Below are positions 1 through 7,766 of a stretch of DNA of 64,000 nucleotides, in pieces (the stretch's first letter is position 1; each line of letters starts with the position of its first letter). The notes under the pieces are model-generated. The model was not told the origin of the DNA and made no database searches. It was given only the letters and a program-made list of their open reading frames with translations. The stretch lies in assembly GCA_017510605.1 (NCBI GenBank), contig JAFWMQ010000002.1:225584-289583 (forward strand). The letters are read 5' to 3'. This DNA comes from Clostridiales bacterium (GTDB lineage Bacteria; Bacillota; Clostridia; Saccharofermentanales; Saccharofermentanaceae). The position numbers and the translations under genes are program-made.

Positions 1-1
1 T

Positions 2-691
2 CCGAGAAATTACTTTACGCCTGAAAGGATCTTTGCATTCGAGATGTTGGGATTTGATCCGAAGGTCCATACGATCGAAGGTGTCAGAGAGATCATAAGA
101 GGATCTTTTATGGATGACAATTCAGAATATGACTATGCCCAGATCATCTATGAAGCAGGTGAGAATGCAGGTGTATCTCCTTATTTCCTTGCGAGCAGGA
201 TAATCCAGGAGATGGGATTTAACGGCGAGTCAGCTTTATCAAGAGGAGAGGTAACCGGATTTGAAGGTTATTATAATTTCTATGATATAGGAGCTTACGC
301 TACTACGGAATCCGGCGGTGCCGTTATTAACGGCGCGAAATATGCCCAGTGGGGAAAAGATTGGGAAGAACATGAGATAACAGATACTGAAGCAGCTTAT
401 CTCCTGCCGTGGAATACCGTTGAAAGATCGATCAAAGGCGGTGCGCTCTGGATCGCATCCGGTTATATTGATAAAGGACAGAATACACTGTATTTCCAAA
501 AGTTCGATGTACTTGATGACGGGACCGAGAGGTACAACCATCAGTATGCCCAGAATATAATGATGGCTTATTCTGAAGGTTTGAGATATTACAGAAGCTA
601 TGATTCAATAGGCATGACAGATGCAGGTTTTGAATTCATAATACCTGTATACAATAAAATGCCCGGGTCTTATGGGAGTTTGCCTGAATGA
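2..691 (+). CDS. Endo-beta-N-acetylglucosaminidase, GH73-like (5' end cut off)
   Basis: The reading frame is open back to base 2, so the gene starts before the window. The visible residues before the first Met (PRNYFTPERIFAFE) continue the family pattern. It would cleave the glycan strand of peptidoglycan outside the cell. Supporting motifs are the opening block PRNYFTPERIFAFEMLGFDP, then SPYFLASRIIQEMG, which carries the likely catalytic Glu, and later YNFYDIGAY. All three are typical of LytB/autolysin-type glucosaminidases. A signal peptide and probably binding repeats would lie in the missing N-terminus. The stop overlaps the start of the next surface protein (ATGA), so the two are co-translated and probably work together on the envelope. 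The substrate call rests on motif resemblance only. Confidence 0.8.
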   Translation, partial: PRNYFTPERIFAFEMLGFDPKVHTIEGVREIIRGSFMDDNSEYDYAQIIYEAGENAGVSPYFLASRIIQEMGFNGESALSRGEVTGFEGYYNFYDIGAYATTESGGAVINGAKYAQWGKDWEEHEITDTEAAYLLPWNTVERSIKGGALWIASGYIDKGQNTLYFQKFDVLDDGTERYNHQYAQNIMMAYSEGLRYYRSYDSIGMTDAGFEFIIPVYNKMPGSYGSLPE

Positions 692-2166
692 GGAAGCAGT
701 CTGACAGGGAAATACTGAAGATGACAGCCAAGTGCGTAACGGCTGTTTCTGTATTTGTGTTTGCTGCTTTTCTGTGTTTTTTCTGTTTTTCCAAGCGTGT
801 CAAAGCGGATTCTGAAGTAGTTGTATCTGCTGTTGCAAGACAAACCGAGATCGGTCCGGGTGATATCCTCATTATTGACGTTGTTGCGGACAGAATGCCG
901 GGAATTACCGATTTCGGTCCGATCCTTTTCAATTATGATTCTGACAAGGCGGATTTTATCTCTTTTGAACAGGGAAAAGATCTTGCGAATTACGTATTCT
1001 ATGAGACTAAGGTCGGCGGTGAGCTGACCATTACAGCCATGGATCAGATGATGAATATCAGTGTCGATGACAACGGTGAAGAAGTGATCACTTCTTCCTT
1101 TATGTCTGAGAACCAGGTCGTTTTATTCTCGGTTATCTTAAGACTGTTCCCGGAAAGCAACGGGGATATTGACTGCTGGATCAGCGAAGTCGGAGAGTTC
1201 AGGGCATCACAGGAAACAATTTCCGCCAAGATAGGAAGCGGTGTTACCATGCCGATCAACAGGGCCGGAATGTCCAGTGATGCAACGCTTGCATCCTTAA
1301 AGATCAAAGGAGCTACTATCTCTCCTGAATTCAATCCGAATATTACTGATTACAGCTGCTCTGTAGAACGTTCCGTATCTGAACTCCAGGTCAACGTTAT
1401 TGCGAGCAATCTTTGGGCAGCTATAATTATTGACGGCAACCAGCACCTCAGTATGGGTGAGAATGTTATCAGCATAAATGTTACCGCCCAGGATGGATCG
1501 AGTCATATGCGTTATACGGTCCATGTCGAACGAAGGGAAAGTGACGTTCCGAGTAATGCTTCGCTGGTCGATCGGGAAGGCAACACTTATACTTTCCTGG
1601 ATGCCCCGGGCGATGTTGTCATTCCAAACGGGTTTACATTGACGACCAAAAATATCAACGGATACAGCGTCCCGGCTTATGTCAGGGATGGTGTAACAAG
1701 TGTTCTTCTTTATTTATTTGACGGAACACAATCTCCCGGATTCTATTTTTATGACAGTACCGCGAAAACTGTTATAAGGTATGATCCTGAGAATACGCTC
1801 ATTGAAGCTTCTTCGATCCACAAGATAAAAGAAGTTCCGGCAGACATAGCCATACCAGATGAATTCAGTCCGTATCAATATGATACCGGTTCTATGGTCA
1901 TATCCGGATATTCCAATAATGAAGGTGATTTTATCGTTTATCTCTCGGACGAGAAAGGCAACGATGATTTCTATTACTACGATAAGAATGACGGTTCGAT
2001 CAGTCTGTACAGGTTTGCGAATAAAAAAGCGGAGATTTTGTATTCTTATCTGTTTGACGTTTTTCTTGTGATTGCTATTATTGAGGCGGTCATTATTACG
2101 GTTACCGTTTACATAGTAAGGAAAATGGTTTCCGAGAGAACTAATCCGAAGCCTAAAAGGGTATAA
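688..2166 (+). CDS. Membrane-anchored surface protein with cohesin-like and cadherin-like beta-sandwich domains
   Basis: A 492-residue exported protein. An N-terminal hydrophobic segment (about residues 12-32) ends near a KADSE cleavage-like site. Residues ~35-190 look like a cohesin-type beta-sandwich (VSAVARQTEIGPGDILIID, then an LFNYDSDKADF-type strand). Residues ~198-280 match the cadherin-like beta-sandwich (Cadherin-like_2) pattern: DATLASLKIKG, FNPNITDYSC and YTVHVERRES. A ~150-residue region of unknown fold follows, then a C-terminal transmembrane helix (~456-478) with a basic cytoplasmic tail. Known cohesins bind dockerins, but no dockerin is visible here, so the partner is unknown. 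It overlaps the glucosaminidase by 4 bases and precedes a GtrA-type protein, which suggests a cell-surface operon. Domain calls are from pattern, not search. Confidence 0.6.
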   Translation: MRKQSDREILKMTAKCVTAVSVFVFAAFLCFFCFSKRVKADSEVVVSAVARQTEIGPGDILIIDVVADRMPGITDFGPILFNYDSDKADFISFEQGKDLANYVFYETKVGGELTITAMDQMMNISVDDNGEEVITSSFMSENQVVLFSVILRLFPESNGDIDCWISEVGEFRASQETISAKIGSGVTMPINRAGMSSDATLASLKIKGATISPEFNPNITDYSCSVERSVSELQVNVIASNLWAAIIIDGNQHLSMGENVISINVTAQDGSSHMRYTVHVERRESDVPSNASLVDREGNTYTFLDAPGDVVIPNGFTLTTKNINGYSVPAYVRDGVTSVLLYLFDGTQSPGFYFYDSTAKTVIRYDPENTLIEASSIHKIKEVPADIAIPDEFSPYQYDTGSMVISGYSNNEGDFIVYLSDEKGNDDFYYYDKNDGSISLYRFANKKAEILYSYLFDVFLVIAIIEAVIITVTVYIVRKMVSERTNPKPKRV

Positions 2167-2171
2167 AGTAA

Positions 2172-2765
2172 TTGGTTATGGATATTAAAACGATCATATT
2201 CGGCAGCAAGGATCTTACAGAGAGCCAGGAGAAGAAAAGAAAGATCTTCATGTATCTTGTCAGCGGCGGTCTTACAACTGTCGCAAATTGGATCGTATAT
2301 ATTCTTTTCGATCTGCTCGTAAAATCAGACATGACGGTCTCACTTCTCGGATTTGAATTCTCGCTTAAGATCGCGGTCAAACAGATCGTCGGCTGGATAG
2401 TTGCGGTCATAGTTGCTTATATACTTAACAGGGTCACGGTATTCAGATCAAAGGGCAATGTATTACGGGAACTGATTACTTTTGCCGGGGCCAGAGTGTT
2501 ATCTTTTGTCGTTCTTGAATTGGGCGTTATGTACGTTATGGTTTGGATATGTGAAGCGATAACCAAAGTCAGCGTATTAACTCCGATGGGATATATCGGA
2601 TCTTTTGCTTTCACTTACGATTATCTTGTCAAACTTATCAACTGTATCTTCGTAATCATTGCCAATTATGTATTGAGCAAAGTCATGGTCTTCAAGAAGA
2701 AGGACATGGTGGATTACAATTCAAAGGACAAAGAGACTTCCGGAGAGGAAGAAGCCGATGCCTGA
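2172..2765 (+). CDS. GtrA-like family membrane protein
   Basis: A 197-residue protein with four predicted membrane helices (around residues 25-45, 60-80, 98-120 and 145-170) in the GtrA arrangement. The typical motifs LVSGGLTTVANWIVYI near the start and NYVLSKVMVFKKK at the end are both present. GtrA proteins are linked to moving lipid-linked sugars across the membrane for surface glycan synthesis. The start is TTG at 2172, 11 bases after AAAGG. An ATG at 2178 is the alternative but lies farther from that site. The C-terminus is charged and cytoplasmic. The gene overlaps folC by 8 bases, so they are likely one transcript, although the functions are unrelated. Confidence 0.8.
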   Translation: MVMDIKTIIFGSKDLTESQEKKRKIFMYLVSGGLTTVANWIVYILFDLLVKSDMTVSLLGFEFSLKIAVKQIVGWIVAVIVAYILNRVTVFRSKGNVLRELITFAGARVLSFVVLELGVMYVMVWICEAITKVSVLTPMGYIGSFAFTYDYLVKLINCIFVIIANYVLSKVMVFKKKDMVDYNSKDKETSGEEEADA

Positions 2766-4149
2766 TGATAAGGTGCCTGAAGTTCTGACCGGAGCATTGC
2801 AGTTCGGAATAAAACCCGGTCTTGAACGCATCACCTGTCTCATGAACCTTTTGGGCAATCCTCAGGACAGTTTCAGATCCGTTCACATTGCAGGAACAAA
2901 CGGCAAAGGTTCTGTCGCAACTTTTATCTCTTCCATCATGGCAGCTGACGGCAAAAAGACCGGAGTATTTACTTCTCCTTATCTTGAGCGTTTTTCTGAA
3001 AGGATCAGGATCCTGGACGGTAAAAAGGGTCTTAAAGAATTTGCTGAAGATGACAGGACAGGAGAGATCTCTTCTGATGATCTCGACAGGTATTCGGACA
3101 TGGTAAAGCAGGCCAGAGATAAGATGATATCTGAAGGTCTGTGTGATGAGCCGACTGAATTTGAACTTATTACAGCTATATGTTTTCTCTATTTTGCGGA
3201 TCAGAAGATCAATGTTGCGGTTCTTGAGACAGGACTCGGCGGAAGACTTGATTCCACGAATATCGTTTCTGATCCGCTGGTTACCGTTATTACAGCAATC
3301 GGCCTTGATCACTGCGGTGTGCTCGGCAACACGGTTGCAGAGATAACAGGCGAGAAGGCGGGGATCTTCAAAGAGGGTTCTCCCTGTGTCTGTTTTGAAC
3401 CTTCTCTCATGATCCTGCCTGAAGATATGAAAAGCGATGTAAGAGACACGCTTCTATGCAAGGCGCGCGAAAAGAAGACCGACATAACATTTGCCGGTAC
3501 TAAGGAATCTTTTAAAAGTGCGCGTTTTACTATGGACGGCATGATGGAATTTACATATGACGGCACCACATACAAGACTGCTCTTAACGGAAGACACCAG
3601 ATCGGTAATGCAATAACTTCTATTGAAGCATGCAGAAAGTGCGGTGTTTCAGAAGATGCGATCAGGGAAGGCATAGCGCTTGCAAGGTGGAAGAGCAGAG
3701 CAGAGATATTAAGCATTGATCCGACGGTGATAATTGACGGAGGACATAATCCGCAGGGCGCCCGGAGCCTTGGCGAGACAATGAATGAGATGCTCGGAGG
3801 TTCTCTTAGAGGCAAACCTGTACGACTTCTCATGGGAGTCATGGCGGATAAGGATGTTTCGGGTATACTCGAGGCTTATAAAGCATGCGGTCTTAATATC
3901 AGAAGCGCAGTAACCGTAAAGCCTGATAATCCCAGAAGCGAGCCTGCTGATGTTCTCGCACAGAAAATTAATTATGTGTATAATATCAGCGACGATTTGA
4001 CGGCCTGCCAAAATGCTGAAGAAGGCGCGAAGCTGGCATATGAGAAATCAGTCAGTGACGGCATGATTCTTCTTGCGACCGGATCGCTTTATCTTACGGG
4101 TCAGATACGGGCTACCCTGAAAGGATTGATCGAATGCACGACTATTTAA
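2758..4149 (+). CDS. folC: Folylpolyglutamate synthase / dihydrofolate synthase
   Basis: Adds glutamate residues to folates, and in many bacteria also joins dihydropteroate to glutamate, using ATP in the cytoplasm. The Mur-ligase-type P-loop is clear (HIAGTNGKGSVATFISS, ~residues 43-59). It is followed by TSPYLERFSERIRI, the EPTEFELIT region and LETGLGGRLDSTN. The C-terminal domain contains IIDGGHNPQGARSL. Length (463 residues) fits the family. The start ATG overlaps the end of the GtrA gene, and the end overlaps the next gene by 16 bases. Whether it also has the dihydrofolate synthase activity cannot be read from sequence. Confidence 0.92.
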   Translation: MPDDKVPEVLTGALQFGIKPGLERITCLMNLLGNPQDSFRSVHIAGTNGKGSVATFISSIMAADGKKTGVFTSPYLERFSERIRILDGKKGLKEFAEDDRTGEISSDDLDRYSDMVKQARDKMISEGLCDEPTEFELITAICFLYFADQKINVAVLETGLGGRLDSTNIVSDPLVTVITAIGLDHCGVLGNTVAEITGEKAGIFKEGSPCVCFEPSLMILPEDMKSDVRDTLLCKAREKKTDITFAGTKESFKSARFTMDGMMEFTYDGTTYKTALNGRHQIGNAITSIEACRKCGVSEDAIREGIALARWKSRAEILSIDPTVIIDGGHNPQGARSLGETMNEMLGGSLRGKPVRLLMGVMADKDVSGILEAYKACGLNIRSAVTVKPDNPRSEPADVLAQKINYVYNISDDLTACQNAEEGAKLAYEKSVSDGMILLATGSLYLTGQIRATLKGLIECTTI

Positions 4150-5117
4150 GCTTATGCATGATGATACAGCCTATAAATGAGTCGAGTCTCATTCTCTTTG
4201 ATGTGAGTAATGAGGAAAAGACCCGTATTGTCCGCCAATATAACAGAGCATTACAAAACAGCCAGGGTGACGGTACAGATGTTGCCCAGATATTTCTTAA
4301 GCCCTTGATCGCACAATACCAGAAGTGGGGTGATCCGGCTTTGCTTTTCGGACTCTGCCTGGCACGCGAAGGACAGTTCAAAAGAGCCGAAGGAAGCCTT
4401 GCTTTTGCAATACAGGGAGTTCTCGGTTCTGAGCAGTACCTGACGGTTGCACAGGAGGCTTTAAGGATGGTCAGGGAGGATATTAAGAATCCCCCGGCAG
4501 ATATTCCGCCTGCTGATATAGCGGGAAAACTGAAGAATGCCCAGATGGCATCAGGCTCGTCTCCTGCTGCCAGAATGAACTTCCAGGCACCGATCCTTAC
4601 CAAGGCCCAGAAAACTTCAGAAGCTCCGCAGATGGCTTCCAGTAAAGAACGCAGGGATATTTTGATGCGTTCCGGCGGAGTGGCTGATGAACTTCCTGAT
4701 GATTCAATAGATATTGAGGACATCAAATCTCCCAGAGAGAAGATGAGAATTTTGGTTATTACCTGCGTAGTAATTCTGTCAATGTTACTAGTGACGTTAC
4801 TCATCATCTTTGGTATTATTCCTCTGGTAAATAAGATCGAAGCCGGAGCTTCTGCGCAGGACAAGATAGAGTATCTTCAGGGTGAGTTCTACAAAAACAG
4901 ATACGATCCTGAAGTATCGGCGATAATGAGCGCCTACGAATCCAGTTTCGGTACAGTCTGGACACAGAATTCCCAGTTACAGGAGACTGCCCCGACTGAA
5001 AGCCAGACAGAACAGACTACTACTACGAGTGTGACGGAGCTTACTGCGATCTTAGCCGAGACGACTACTTCGGAAGAGACGACGGAATCGATCGGAACAC
5101 TTGAAGGAGAAGATTAA
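4134..5117 (+). CDS. Single-pass membrane protein with TPR-like cytoplasmic domain and Thr/Ser/Glu-rich outer tail
   Basis: A 327-residue protein that I do not assign to a named family. Residues ~20-120 are helical and resemble tetratricopeptide repeats (DPALLFGLCLAREGQFKRAE). Residues ~125-195 are probably disordered. One membrane helix follows (~206-232, ILVITCVVILSMLL), then an outside segment ending in a low-complexity Thr/Ser/Glu tail. The orientation is inferred from charges. The start at 4134 has GAAAGGA upstream and lies inside folC; ATGs at 4158/4161 lack such a site. Its stop overlaps the threonine synthase start. The cytosolic domain/helix/acidic outer tail layout repeats that of the large protein at 26148-29390, hinting at a shared envelope role. 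Confidence 0.65.
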   Translation: MHDYLSLCMMIQPINESSLILFDVSNEEKTRIVRQYNRALQNSQGDGTDVAQIFLKPLIAQYQKWGDPALLFGLCLAREGQFKRAEGSLAFAIQGVLGSEQYLTVAQEALRMVREDIKNPPADIPPADIAGKLKNAQMASGSSPAARMNFQAPILTKAQKTSEAPQMASSKERRDILMRSGGVADELPDDSIDIEDIKSPREKMRILVITCVVILSMLLVTLLIIFGIIPLVNKIEAGASAQDKIEYLQGEFYKNRYDPEVSAIMSAYESSFGTVWTQNSQLQETAPTESQTEQTTTTSVTELTAILAETTTSEETTESIGTLEGED

Positions 5118-6622
5118 TGAACTATATAAGTACCAGGGGATATGAAGGAAAGTTTACTTCAAGCGAAGCTATCATCAGAGGCATCGCTCCTGATGGCGGT
5201 CTCTTCGTCCCCGAGACTATTCCCCAGCTTACCAAGGAAGATCTTGAGGCTATGCAGACGATGCAGTTCTATCAGTTGTCTGCATTTGTCCTTTCCAAGT
5301 TCCTGACAGACTTTTCCGAGGAAGAACTCCTTGAATATACGAGTCAGGCATATTCCGAGGAGAAATGGGGAGATAATCCGGTTCCTCTGGTCCAGCTTAA
5401 CGAATACAATGACCGCGAATATATCCTTGAATTGTGGCACGGACCTACGTGCGCTTTTAAAGATGTTGCACTCCAGCTCCTTCCGCACCTCATGACGGCT
5501 TCTGCAAAGAAGACCGGAACCAACAAGAAGATATGTATCCTTACCGCTACTTCGGGTGATACCGGAAAGGCTGCGCTTGAGGGCTTTAAGGATCTTCCCG
5601 GAACAGAGATCATCGTGTTCTATCCGACCGGCGGCGTTTCCGAAGCACAGAAGCTTCAGATGACAACAACGGGCGGTTCAAATACACATGTAATCGCAGT
5701 TAACGGCTGCTTTGATGATGCGCAGACAGGCGTTAAGCGGATCTTCGGCGACATGGAATTTGCGATCACGCTTGATGAGCATGACGTCATGCTCTCTTCC
5801 GCAAACTCTATCAACTGGGGAAGACTTGCGCCTCAGATAGCTTACTATGTTTATTCATATGTTGAACTTATCAGAAAAGGAAAGATGGATCTTACAGAGT
5901 CCTTCAATATCGTAGTTCCAACAGGTAACTTCGGTAATATTCTTGCCGCATGGTTCGCAAAGCAGATGGGAATTCCCGTACACAAGCTTATCTGCGCTTC
6001 AAACCGCAATAAGGTTTTATGTGACTTCTTCTCCAGCGGTATTTACGACCGCAACAGAGAGTTCTTTAAGACTACATCTCCTTCAATGGACATCCTTATT
6101 TCTTCCAATCTTGAGAGACTTCTTTTCGAGATCACGGACAAGGATTCCGGGAAGGTAACTGAATGGATGACGGATCTTTTCGATAAAGGCAAGTACAGCG
6201 TTGACAAGGATACTCTGAAGGCATTGCAGAGACTGTTCGTTGGCGGATTTGCCGATGAGACGGGAGTTGCGAAAACGATCCTTGATGTATATGACCGCAC
6301 GGATCACGTTATCGATCCGCATACGGCCGTAGGTTTTAACATCTACGGAAGATATCACACCAGGTCAGGTGATGAGAGCAAGACGGTATTTGCATCCACG
6401 GCATCTCCCTTCAAGTTCGCGCCGGCAGTTATGGACTCTTTAAGAGGAGCCGGTTATTCCGACGATAAGCCGATACCGGATATCATTGCCGAACTTGCTG
6501 AAGAGAGCGGACTTGAGATTCCTCAGTCTATTTCAGAATTACCATCTCTTGAAATCAGGCATAAGGATGTTATCGAGAAGGAACAGATGATGAGCATGGT
6601 GCGCAAGATCCTTCTTGATTGA
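5117..6622 (+). CDS. thrC: Threonine synthase
   Basis: PLP enzyme converting O-phosphohomoserine to threonine, the last step of threonine synthesis. The N-terminus YISTRGYEGKFTSSEAIIRG with GIAPDGGLFVPE is characteristic. The PLP lysine lies in LWHGPTCAFKDVALQLLP, and ATSGDTGKAALEG is the phosphate-binding loop. Length (501 residues) is normal for the longer bacterial type. The start overlaps the previous stop (TAATG). A strong intrinsic terminator follows directly, so this gene ends the first operon. No other threonine-pathway gene is nearby. Confidence 0.95.
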   Translation: MNYISTRGYEGKFTSSEAIIRGIAPDGGLFVPETIPQLTKEDLEAMQTMQFYQLSAFVLSKFLTDFSEEELLEYTSQAYSEEKWGDNPVPLVQLNEYNDREYILELWHGPTCAFKDVALQLLPHLMTASAKKTGTNKKICILTATSGDTGKAALEGFKDLPGTEIIVFYPTGGVSEAQKLQMTTTGGSNTHVIAVNGCFDDAQTGVKRIFGDMEFAITLDEHDVMLSSANSINWGRLAPQIAYYVYSYVELIRKGKMDLTESFNIVVPTGNFGNILAAWFAKQMGIPVHKLICASNRNKVLCDFFSSGIYDRNREFFKTTSPSMDILISSNLERLLFEITDKDSGKVTEWMTDLFDKGKYSVDKDTLKALQRLFVGGFADETGVAKTILDVYDRTDHVIDPHTAVGFNIYGRYHTRSGDESKTVFASTASPFKFAPAVMDSLRGAGYSDDKPIPDIIAELAEESGLEIPQSISELPSLEIRHKDVIEKEQMMSMVRKILLD

Positions 6623-6633
6623 TTTGTTGTTTT

Positions 6634-6665
6634 AAGGCTTTTCTCCCAACGAAAAGCCTTTTTTT
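6634..6665 (+). terminator. Intrinsic terminator between thrC and carA
   Basis: A perfect 10-bp stem, AAGGCTTTTC (6634-6643) with GAAAAGCCTT (6651-6660), has a 7-base loop and runs into a T-tract. It ends only ~7 bases before the carA ribosome binding site, and I see no promoter between the two. It may therefore act as an attenuator for the carAB-dapF operon as well as the end of thrC. Confidence 0.88.
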
Positions 6666-6685
6666 ATAAAAGGGGGCATGATGAA

Positions 6686-7765
6686 ATGAAACGGTATCTG
6701 GTACTGGAAAACGGCAACGTTTACGAAGGCGAAGCAATGGGAACTTCAGGCAGTGTCATTTCCGAGATAGTATTTACTACGGCTATGACAGCATATCTTG
6801 AGACACTTACTGACCCGAGTTATAAAGGGCAGGCAGTAGTCCAGACATTCCCCCTGATAGGAAACTACGGAATAATAACTCCCGATATGGAAGGCCCGAA
6901 GGTTAATGTATCAGGTTATATCGTAAGAGAAGCATGCGAGGTCCCTTCGAACTTCAGATGCGAGAAAGATCTTGATACTTTCCTTAAAGAACAGAATATC
7001 CCCGGGATCAAAGGAATAGACACAAGAGCGCTCACGAAGTGCCTGAGAGAATCAGGAACGATGAACGGCGCGATCTGCAACACTCCCGATGAGTTTACGC
7101 AGGAGGAGATAAAAGCATACAGGATCAAGGACCCCGTTGATGAGGTAACAACAAAGGAAGAACAGATCATTGAAGCGGAAGGCGGGACCAGGTTCAAGGT
7201 CGCAATGTTCGACTTCGGAATAAAGCGCAACATAATCAGAGAACTCTCGAAAAGAGGCGTTGAGATACATCTTCTTCCTGCAGATACAAATTCCCGGAAA
7301 GTTAAGGAACTTGAGCCTGACGGAATCTTCTTATCCAATGGTCCGGGAGATCCTGAAGATAATATAACAGCGATCGAAACCATGAAAGAACTCAAGGACT
7401 GCGGAATTCCGATCATGGGAATCTGTTTGGGTCATCAGATACTTGCTCTGGCTCACGGTTTTAAGACATCCAAGCTTAAGTACGGACACAGAGGTGCCAA
7501 TCATCCGGTCAGAAACCTTGAGACCGGAAGAGTTTACATTTCTTCACAGAACCACGGTTATCAGGTCGTAAGTTCCTCGATAGATACGGAAATAGCAAAA
7601 GAGTATTTTATCAACGTTAACGATGGAACGAATGAAGGAATCGAATATCTGAAAAAGCCCTGCTTCTCGGTACAGTTCCATCCGGAAGCCTGCGGAGGAC
7701 CTAAAGATACTGAATTCCTGTTCGACAGGTTCATACAGATGATGGAAGACAAGGAGGACAAATAA
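6686..7765 (+). CDS. carA: Carbamoyl-phosphate synthase small (glutaminase) subunit
   Basis: Hydrolyses glutamine and passes ammonia to the large subunit for carbamoyl phosphate, the precursor of pyrimidines and arginine. Residues 1-140 form the small-subunit N-terminal domain (YLVLENGNVYEGEAMG). The rest is a class I glutamine amidotransferase with the nucleophile Cys in GICLGHQ and the His/Glu of the triad in VQFHPEACGG. Length (359 residues) is normal. The start ATG follows GGGGG by 9 bases. The large subunit begins one base after its stop. No pyrimidine or arginine genes flank it, so its pathway allegiance is open. Confidence 0.95.
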   Translation: MKRYLVLENGNVYEGEAMGTSGSVISEIVFTTAMTAYLETLTDPSYKGQAVVQTFPLIGNYGIITPDMEGPKVNVSGYIVREACEVPSNFRCEKDLDTFLKEQNIPGIKGIDTRALTKCLRESGTMNGAICNTPDEFTQEEIKAYRIKDPVDEVTTKEEQIIEAEGGTRFKVAMFDFGIKRNIIRELSKRGVEIHLLPADTNSRKVKELEPDGIFLSNGPGDPEDNITAIETMKELKDCGIPIMGICLGHQILALAHGFKTSKLKYGHRGANHPVRNLETGRVYISSQNHGYQVVSSSIDTEIAKEYFINVNDGTNEGIEYLKKPCFSVQFHPEACGGPKDTEFLFDRFIQMMEDKEDK

Positions 7766-7766
7766 T

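Noticed and set aside
4142..4864. 240-codon minus-strand frame opposite the TPR-like gene
   Set aside because: Serine/alanine-rich shadow translation with no SD; the + strand gene has coupling to both neighbours.
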